Shown here one piece after another: positions 58,101-64,000 of a stretch of 64,000 bases of DNA. How positions within the stretch are numbered: position 1 is the stretch's first letter; each line of letters starts with the position of its first letter. The stretch covers positions 3,536,501 through 3,600,500 of the forward strand of contig OY821750.1 of assembly GCA_963682055.1 (NCBI GenBank), written 5' to 3'. A model generated the notes under the pieces. That model did not search any database. It was given only the letters and a program-made list of their open reading frames with translations, and was not told the DNA's origin. Source of the stretch: Primula veris. Lineage: Eukaryota > Streptophyta > Magnoliopsida > Ericales > Primulaceae. Made by a program: the position numbers and the translations under genes.

Positions 58101-60853
58101 AAATCGATTGATTAGCTCGGTAGGATTTGTAATCTTGGAAAGATGATTATAGTGAAATACTCGGTTGCGTGAATACCGGTGAGAAGATTAGGCGGGTTTG
58201 CCGAACCTCTATATATCGTGGTGTCAATTTCTTTCCCTACTCTTTACTTTACGCATTCCTTATTATTGCTTATTTTCTTACTAACGTGTAGTATTTCTAG
58301 CGTTTTATTGACTTTTGTTAAACGCTTAAGCTTAGAATTACGATAGTTGGGTGTTAGTTGTACTTATTTTTAATTAGGCGAAATCCGCTTAAAACCTTAT
58401 TCATCCCCCCTCTAAGATTTAGGCGCACGGGCCAACAGAGACAAAGACAAAAAAAATCAAGACTCTCATATTGGCCACCTCGGCCACAGAGTGCTGAACG
58501 AAGACGAAGACAATGAAAATCAAGACTCTCACATTGGCCACCTCGGCCACAGAGTGCGAAACGAAGACGAAGATAATGAATATCAAGACTCTCATATCGG
58601 CCAGCTCGGCCACAGAGTGCGAAACCAAGAGCGATTATCGAATGAAATATTGGGCGTCGTCAATCCCACCTCAGGCTTACACCAGCAAAAGCGAAGACGA
58701 AGATAAAAATATATATATATATATAGAATAAACAAATTGGGAGTGGATCTAAATCCTCCCGTAAACAAAAGAATATAGTGACCCGGTAGAGCTAGAGTGA
58801 TTTGGCTCTGCCGAGGCATGCTGGGAGTAGATCTAAATCCTCCCGTAAAGGAAACAAATTGGGAGTGGATCTAAATCCTCCCGTACACGAAACAAAGTGG
58901 GAGTGGATCTAAATCTTCCCGTAAATAAAAAGAAAGTAGCGACCCGACAGAGCTAAATTGATTTGGCCCTGCCAAGGCACACTGGGAGTGGATCTAAATC
59001 CTCCCGTAAACGAAACAGATTGGGAGTGGATCTAAATCCTCCCGTAAACAAAAAGAAAGTAGCGACCCGACAGAGCTGGAGTGATTTGGCTCTGCTGAGG
59101 CACGGAAGTGGATCTAAATCCTCCAACCACTGAGGGACTGCCACGCGTCTATTAGCAGACCGAGGTATGCAGATGACCGTTAGATGATGAAGTACGTTGA
59201 CCATGATCCAAACGCCGATAATGAAAGATGAACACTATAAATACAGCACTCATGACCTCAATAAAGAAGGGGGCCGAGTGGATGGATCCAGATCAAAAGA
59301 GAAATACACTAAATACTGAGAGATTCTCTCTCTAGAAATCTGAGCTAAACTAAATAGAATACTTGTAACAGCAATCCGGGGTAGAAAGCTAAACGTTTGT
59401 AACTTGTAAACATTCTCCAAATAAATAAAAGAGTCCCTCCATCGCCTTGCCTATTTTTATCTTGCGTTTATTCTCGTAACTACATTTATAAAGATATACG
59501 TATGTTGTGACCTTGTGTGTGTTTTAGACTACAAATCAAATCAAGCCGAGGGTAATGAAAAATTATTCTCGCCACTACGTTAGTCGAATCGAGCTCAATA
59601 GGTTTTGGAAATCTCCTTGGAACTTGAAATTAATCTCATTTTAATTCAGAATTATGTCAATGAAATTATTTTTAAGAATAGATTCGTATTGATTGCAACT
59701 ATGGCAAAACTGAATGGTACATAAGATAACTTGGAAACATGGCCAACGGATCTTGATTCTCAAGCTATACTGTAAATTTCTTTTTTTCATGAAATTACTA
59801 ATTGTGTGTTTTGCCTTAATTAGTTTGAGAACTTTATTATGATTAAATGTAATAATAAATAGTGCAACACCTTGGGAATGTGGAATTGAGGATTTGTTTT
59901 TGTCCATACTTCCTCCATGCAAATTCATCCATTATTGAAGATGAGATCTTTATCAATGAATTTCGAGACTTTCTGAAAACAATTGATAAAAAAATTTAAA
60001 TTCGGCCCCAAATAGCAATATCATGAATAATTGAAGGGTAAAAAAGACACTTGAAAACATTTGTCTCGTCTTATTCCGGATTTTGTTTGGTTGTAGATCT
60101 ATGTAAGCGTTTGTAAACAAATTAAGATAGCAGTTTGAATACATTATAACTTTTAACTTGTAGCTTTTTGGACTGAAGAAATAGAATGGTCTTAGGTTAA
60201 TTAAAAACTAAAACAAGAAATAGTACTACTGAGTGTATATATAGCATGCAACCAACATCACTAGAAGATCAAAAGCGATGAATCTAAGTTTGTTTGAGGT
60301 TTTACATATAAGTAATCAAAGTTATTATATTAATTTAGTCACATGGTATAAAAGAGAAAATCAGTATCATATTTTTCATCCAAAATGTCATTTTAATGTA
60401 ATAATAGTTTTTAACTTACAAAAAAAGAACAAATAGTCTGGTAAGTGGCAAGTTGGCAACCCTAATCATTTCCAACAGCAAAAACTATTTATTATATATA
60501 TAAATTGTAAAAATAAATACTCTTAACTTAGGGAAAAAAAAACACCTCTTCCTGTAACCACCCTTCCGGTCCTTCACCCTCACAAAACTCTGGCCGGAAT
60601 CTACCGATCTATGATCACCGGAACTTGGAGACCCCACCTGAATAGTTTTTGGAGTTTGAAGTATATGGCCAGAGTATTAACAAGAGCCACTACTCATCAC
60701 AGAGATAGCCTGATTTAAAGACCCAAATATGTTATCAACTAACTCCTTTTGTTGTGAAAGTGACATGTTATTATCACAAGGATTCTGGATCAAAACCAGA
60801 AGCTGTTTTGTCCATTCTCTTCCCTTCACTAACTCTTCCACTAATTTTGACAT
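49106..60853 (-). CDS. Group III WRKY transcription factor (WRKY54/70-like), TE-expanded intron, one premature stop
   Basis: Exons 60853-60546, 59972-59871 and 49571-49106 join in phase (AG|A, then AG|G) to 292 codons including the final stop. Exon 1 encodes a leucine-rich N-terminus (MSKLVEELVKGREWTKQLL, QQKELVDNIFGSLNQAISVM) and a basic DRKGGYRKR. WRKYGQK is at residues 122-128. The zinc finger is C-X7-C-X23-H-X-C (Cys142, Cys150, His174, Cys176), the group III type. The intron after PR is at the conserved WRKY-domain position. The C-terminal half is acidic. Such factors bind W-boxes and control salicylate/jasmonate defence and senescence. Intron 2 (59870-49572) is about 10.3 kb and holds nested retrotransposons. 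Codon 59 is TAA (60679-60677) with coding-like sequence in the same frame on both sides, so this allele may be null unless it is a sequence error. Confidence 0.88.
50891..50916 (+). repeat. Remnant 5' LTR, 26 bp
   Basis: Begins TGACGAGGGA like the full LTR at 51810 and continues AAAATTACGCTCGCCA like its 3' end, so about 730 bp between short GA-ending words is gone. It is followed at 50919 by TGGCGCCGTC, the first ten bases of the PBS. Confidence 0.85.
50950..51760 (+). repeat. Hairpin-bearing tandem array C1
   Basis: Two alternating modules. Module 1, GGGAGTGGATCTAAATCCTC plus CCG, can fold as GGGA-GGAT / ATCC-TCCC. Module 2 has CGGCAGAGC and GCTCTGCCG arms around a 12-nt loop, as at 50999-51028. 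Module 2 occurs about six times, near 50999, 51159, 51279, 51398, 51519 and 51633, with increasing decay to the right. Confidence 0.9.
51810..52563 (+). repeat. Full LTR (754 bp) of the Tat-like element
   Basis: TGACGAGGGAATATTTG ... TTACGCTCACCA, followed by the PBS. A TATA box TATAAATA lies at 52225-52232 and an AATAAA at 52409-52414. From about 52112 it matches 59122-59574. Confidence 0.88.
52566..52583 (+). other. Primer-binding site (tRNA-Asp type)
   Basis: TGGCGCCGTCTGTGGGAA, identical to the site of the left-hand Tat element, three bases after LTR position 52562. Confidence 0.85.
52584..52998 (+). other. Leader region of the Tat-like element, non-coding
   Basis: Follows the PBS where gag would be expected further on. 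No gag-like frame was seen. Confidence 0.6.
53001..53230 (+). repeat. Hairpin tandem array A (four ~70-bp units)
   Basis: Units carry CGGGGCCGACCCCG (53001-53014), an internally doubled version (53069-53092), CTGGGCCGACCCAG (53146-53159) and a decayed CGGAGCCGACCCC (near 53216). Each follows AAATTTAC or GAAATTAC. Confidence 0.85.
53438..54753 (+). repeat. Copia 5' LTR
   Basis: 1,316 bp. Contains six copies of an ACCCACCAGTGGGT-like palindrome between about 53690 and 53865. Confidence 0.92.
54808..56850 (+). pseudogene. Copia gag remnant
   Basis: The gag frame starts at ATG 54808 and has two early TAA codons before the stretch open from 54943. The UBN2-type gag domain follows (AICAVSPNEYNKISSCKTAK, MWDKLVVMHEGT, LARFTTITNGL), with a stop at 55579. 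In another frame a CCHC knuckle (CYVCGKE-stop-HMARDC, about 55663-55705) has a TGA at the Gly position. A coiled coil (ENDSLKNENDELVIAVKKLE) lies near 56070-56240. Downstream fragments to 56850 match the region before the protease in SIRE-like elements. None can give a working product. Confidence 0.85.
57126..58437 (+). repeat. Copia 3' LTR
   Basis: 1,312 bp copy of the 5' LTR with substitutions and small indels. It also has six ACCCACCAGTGGGT-like palindromes (about 57370-57545). Confidence 0.92.
58736..59121 (+). repeat. Hairpin-bearing tandem array C2
   Basis: Same two modules as array C1: GGGAGTGGATCTAAATCC repeats and three AGAGC...GCTCTGCC hairpin modules (near 58784, 58947 and 59067). 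It runs directly into the truncated 3' LTR. Confidence 0.9.
59122..59574 (+). repeat. Truncated 3' LTR of the Tat-like element
   Basis: Matches 52112-52563 and ends CTCGCCA. The first 300 or so bases are missing; the junction joins array C (AAATCCTCC) to LTR (CCAACCACTGAGG). TATA box at 59236-59243. Confidence 0.88.
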
Positions 60854-61360
60854 TTTTTGTATATACTTTGTTCAATACCTTTTTTTGTATATATAAAGAG
60901 AAAAAGAGGAAAAGAGGGTTTGGATATGTGTGGTATTTGCATATATGAGAGTTATTGAGGGTTAGGGTGTGGGGTAGAGTGTGTGGTCCTTTCAAGGATT
61001 GAGAAATAAAAATGGGCGAGGCACATGAATGAAAGGAAATTATGAAGCAACTTGCTTTCTAGAAATAAAAAACAAAGTGTGATTAACACTAATGGAACTC
61101 ATGGTTTGCATCAAAAGTTTATTTGCTTCACATATTTTGGTTGATAATAGATAGTCCCTCGGTTGAATAATAGTGTGGTCTGGCCGACCCTTATGTGAGC
61201 CATAAAACCACTTAGTTTAGATGCTGACTGATTAGAAGTGATGATTTTTTTTTATTGGTGCGTCTTTATTTAAAAAATAATACGATACTTCATTTTGTTT
61301 TTGCATTGATTAACATAGATCCCCATATCCCCACATCAACGTGAGATTTTTTGTTCGAAT
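60854..61360 (-). promoter_or_regulatory. Upstream region of the WRKY gene
   Basis: Minus-strand TTTATATATAC at about 60887-60897 is a TATA-like element close to the start codon; a second promoter further up is possible. No W-box (TTGACC/T) was noticed near the start. Confidence 0.35.
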
Positions 61361-61372
61361 CTTGTCGGCTAT

Positions 61373-61449
61373 CCTTTTTCCCCTTAATTCCTCATTTAAT
61401 GTGAAAAATATGCCTTTTCCCCTTACTTCCTCCTTTAATGTGAAAAATA
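61373..61449. repeat. Tandem duplication, ~39-bp unit x2
   Basis: Units of the form CCTTTTCCCCTTAMTTCCTC continuing TTTAATGTGAAAAATA, at 61373-61410 and 61413-61449. Confidence 0.85.
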
Positions 61450-62120
61450 AAAACGGCTGCCAAGTTGAATTCAAATTCGGCAATTTCAATAAAAGTACCT
61501 TAACCGTAGTTGGACTTAGGTGCCAAAAACATAGGTACGACTGTCTCTATTATGATCACTAAACTTCTAAAAATGTGATAGATCTAATAGGTTCATATTG
61601 TGTTGTTGATTTCTAATGCGTATTCGTAATTAAATTAAAAGATTGTACCAACATAAATGATAATTACATTTGTTAGTTGTTGGGATCTAGGCACATTAAA
61701 GACTCTCACGGAAAACAATTTGATGGAAAAAGAGGAAACAAACACAGTCTCAAACGCATAAATATCGGGAATAGAAAAATAATTAGTGACGAAACAAACA
61801 AAGTTAAAATGAGAGCGGCCGATATTGTATATGATTTTTTCCATATCATATATAAGTTTTTTTTTTCTTAATTTATGGGGATAGGGGAAGAAGGCTATTT
61901 TTAATTTTTTTTTTGATCAAAACACATAAAAAAAAATTACTTTTTCATTAACTTTTTCTCAAAAATGAGGGATGACGTCCCCCATTGCATGCACCTAATT
62001 AATTCATTCATAACAATCATACATAAGAACGCAATATTTTTGTTAACGAGTTTTACCCAATATGCATCTCTGCTAACTACAACAAGCATGATATATGTAT
62101 AGTGTGTCTGTATATATATA

Positions 62121-62174
62121 ATTTTATATGTATAGTGTGTGTGTATATATATACACACTATACATATAAAATTG
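62121..62174. repeat. Near-perfect AT-rich palindrome, ~54 bp
   Basis: Arms AATTTTATATGTATAGTGTG and its complement flank GTGTATATATATACAC, itself a palindrome. The only asymmetry is four extra bases (GTGT) in the left arm. Confidence 0.85.
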
Positions 62175-62370
62175 ACTTTTTTAATTTAATATATGTGTAT
62201 AGGCCTTGAAAAAAATATTTATAAAAAAAAAACCACATTGTTAATCAAATTACGAAAATACCTTTAAATCAAAAAATGAAAACTGTGATACCTAATAAAT
62301 AAATCATTCCTTAATACTCTGTCTTCTTTCCAATTATTTCCGTTGAAGGTTTTACTCTTTCTTACCCTAA

Positions 62371-62729
62371 GGTACTCCTTTATTGGATTTTTTTAGTAAA
62401 CTTATCATTGTGAATTTTTCAATGAATCATATGTTAATTTTGCAAACTGATATCACTAATTTACGTGTTGCACCACGCAACACGTGAGTCTCATAGTATA
62501 TATATATATATTGAGAAAGAGGAGGCGATTACAAACTCTTCCCCTCAGGTACTCCTTTATTGGATTTTTTTAGTAAACTTATCATTGTGAGTGTTTCAAT
62601 GAATCATATGTTAATTTAGCAAACTGATATCACTAACTTACGTGTTGCACCACACAACACGTGAGTCTCATACGTTAGTATATATATATATATAGAGAGA
62701 GAAAGAGAAGGCGATTACAAACTCTAGTT
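62371..62729. repeat. Tandem duplication, 178-bp period x2, with internal hairpin
   Basis: Copies start GGTACTCCTTTATTGG at 62371 and 62549. Each contains ACGTGTTGCACCACGCAACA followed by CGTG (or a one-base variant), giving 9-bp hairpin arms, then a TA-rich tract and GGCGATTACAAACTCT. Confidence 0.9.
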
Positions 62730-63020
62730 TTGATTCAAAACTTAAAAGATACGTACTAAACTTTTTTTCAGGTATTTGCAGCTCTCTCTCTTCGTCTAAA
62801 ATGTTCTCTTTTTTATGTTATGTGTTATGGAGACATAAAATTGTTACTTACAAAGTAACACTAATTCTCGAAGAAGAAACCCGCAGAAAAGTCATGGTCT
62901 GGACAGATCAGAATGTAAATTATTGCATACACAAAACTGAAATTGCTGAAATATGAGGCGGCAGAGAACTGCGCATGCATCAAAAGAGGACATCTTTTGT
63001 AACATTTCGGAGTATTAGGA

Positions 63021-63072
63021 GTATTAGGAGTTTATTTAACTATAGAGTATTAGGAGTTTATTTAACTATAGA
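63021..63072. repeat. Tandem duplication, 26-bp unit x2
   Basis: GTATTAGGAGTTTATTTAAC repeated at 63021 and 63047. Confidence 0.9.
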
Positions 63073-63861
63073 GTATCATTTGTTATAATAACTCTATGAA
63101 AATGATGGTGGGAAAAAAAATATTACAAAAAGGAACCTAAAAGGAAACTACATTTTTTTAATGAGAGATTGACGTCATATACATGAGATCATGATGACCT
63201 CCATTCTTTTTCAACTAGCGGACAAGATGGCAGTGTAGTAATTAAATAAGAGCATGTTTAAAATGTAACAGAGATCACTCACAACCTTTCAAATAAAATA
63301 AAAATAGGAGGTTATCATGATAACATATCTTGTTAAAGTGATACTAAAATGAATATTGTTAAATTTAGTAACAGTTTAAAAATATTTTTTGTTCCTAAAC
63401 TATTTCTAAAATTTAACGATACTCATTTTATTAACAGTTTTCAAAAAATAAATTATTCCTATTTTAATTTTTTCTTGTAGGTCTCTATAACATTCTGTAC
63501 ATATATAAATTTATACAGGCGAGTCCAGATTTACTACCCATTTAGTCTGTCTAGGCGAAAATATAGCTTATATACATCCAAAGGGTTTAGCAATGCTGTA
63601 TACCTGTGTACAAGTTTCTTAGCCATGTATACATATTATTTTAATAGTTTCTCCTTTTTTTTCTGGGAACCCAAAACATGTTTCTCTCTCTAAATTGACA
63701 TATCTATATGTTTTTCGAGGAGTTGTTTTTTTAGGTGTTTACTGAATATTATAAGTGATTCGGGATCGGCAAGAGCACATCATACGTGACACACTTTTTT
63801 CACTTATTTTAAAATTCATAAATAAGAAAGTGGATTAAAAAATACACTTAAAACCCGGACT

Positions 63862-63979
63862 TCTCAACCTCACGTCATACGTGTCCATTAACTCCCATTA
63901 AATTGAATTATTTGTGTGATTCTCAACCACACGTCCTATGTGGCCATTAACTCCCATTAAATTGAATTATTTATGATTT
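63862..63979. repeat. Tandem duplication, 59-bp unit x2
   Basis: TCTCAACCTCACGTCATACG and TCTCAACCACACGTCCTATG begin the two copies (63862 and 63921); both continue CCATTAACTCCCATTAAATT. Confidence 0.88.
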
Positions 63980-64000
63980 TTTATACTATGAAAATGTATT

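Larger units (their letters stand above)
53438..58437 (+). mobile_element. Ty1/Copia LTR element, SIRE-like, pol deleted
   Basis: LTRs 53438-54753 and 57126-58437 (TGTTGAACCATG ... GGCCAACA), a Met-tRNA PBS (TGGTATCAGA, 54756) and a polypurine tract (AAAATGGGGGAGA, about 57112-57124). The target duplication is AAGAC/GAGAC with one mismatch. The 2.4-kb interior holds only a decayed gag; protease, integrase, RT and RNase H are missing. The LTRs differ at many scattered sites, so it is not a very recent insertion. Confidence 0.92.
53290..58630 (+). repeat. Hairpin tandem array B (62-64 bp units), split by Copia
   Basis: Five units with TGGCCACCTCGGCCA (a TGGCC/GGCCA hairpin) and AATCAAGACTCTCA: at 53341, 53403, [Copia], 58472, 58535 and about 58598. 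The repeat phase resumes after the insert, which confirms the insertion. Confidence 0.9.
50891..59574 (+). mobile_element. Non-autonomous Tat-like LTR element, rearranged, in WRKY intron 2
   Basis: Flanked by a 5-bp target duplication CTACG (50886-50890 and 59575-59579). Order: 26-bp remnant LTR, PBS, hairpin array C, full LTR (51810-52563), PBS, hairpin arrays A and B, Copia insert, array B continued, array C again, truncated 3' LTR. There is no gag or pol anywhere. LTR terminal words and PBS resemble those of the Tat element at 1-8579, but the body is a different family. The LTR-interior-LTR-interior-LTR layout suggests unequal recombination followed by deletions. Confidence 0.85.
49546..59711. 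repeat. Tandem duplication in WRKY intron 2, second copy split by the Tat-like element
   Basis: Copy A is 49546-50343; copy B is 50344-50890 plus 59580 to about 59711. The offset is 798 bp at the left end. Both begin ACTTATGTGTGCACCTAAAA, the first 26 bases of which lie in WRKY exon 3 in copy A. Copies share CACAAAACGTTGTATCTATA, CAATAGGTTTTGGAAATC and CCTTGGAACTTG, with scattered substitutions and indels. Confidence 0.9.
61450..64000. other. Intergenic, repeat-rich right end
   Basis: No gene supported. Holds the palindrome at 62121-62174, the 178-bp duplication at 62371-62729, a 26-bp duplication at 63021-63072 and a 59-bp duplication at 63862-63979. Confidence 0.5.

Noticed and set aside
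59641..59928. Minus-strand 95-residue frame (MNLHGGSMDKNK...)
   Set aside because: It is an out-of-frame reading of WRKY exon 2; the real frame contains WRKYGQK.

Overview
This is nuclear DNA of a flowering plant, most likely a eudicot. The genes have introns with GT/AG splice sites, the families are plant-specific (group III WRKY, ATL RING-H2, reticulon-like B, LRR receptor kinase), and AT-rich intergenic DNA is packed with plant LTR retrotransposons and DNA transposons. I cannot name the species.

Layout. 1-8579: most of a Ty3/gypsy Tat-lineage retrotransposon on the minus strand, with an uninterrupted gag-pol, a 3' tandem array, a spliced antisense ORF on the plus strand and a complete 5' LTR; its 3' LTR lies beyond the left edge. 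12613-14621 (+): four exons of a reticulon-like gene whose first exon was not found. 16434-16919 (+): an intronless ATL-type RING-H2 E3 ligase. 21108-21709: a long-TIR foldback element. 23418-26921 (-): a complete two-exon LRR receptor-like kinase of the IRK/PXC2 type with an atypical catalytic loop. 27-37 kb: intergenic DNA with three Stowaway-like MITEs. 37463-42604: a TRIM retrotransposon, tandemly duplicated in part, with a 4.3-kb hAT transposon in the second unit. 43167-48144: an Emigrant-like MITE split by a 4.3-kb CACTA element that carries a decayed plant transposase gene.

The main result is a group III WRKY gene of the WRKY54/70 type on the minus strand, spread over 49106-60853. Three exons join in perfect phase, but intron 2 is about 10.3 kb because it holds a Tat-like non-autonomous LTR element (50891-59574), which itself holds a pol-less Copia element (53438-58437). 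The intron also carries a tandem duplication that copied the exon-3 splice acceptor; the second copy has lost its AG and preserves the empty insertion site of the Tat-like element. Exon 1 has one in-frame TAA at codon 59. The scattered exons do not show as one long open frame.

The order of several insertions can be read directly. The TRIM came first, then a tandem duplication, then hAT. The Emigrant-like element came before CACTA. In the WRKY intron, the duplication came before the Tat-like element, which came before Copia. The Tat-like derivative has no coding capacity and is built largely from three kinds of tandem repeat, each centred on a hairpin. No tRNA, rRNA or CRISPR was seen. Exon limits and family assignments come from reading the sequence by eye, without database searches.
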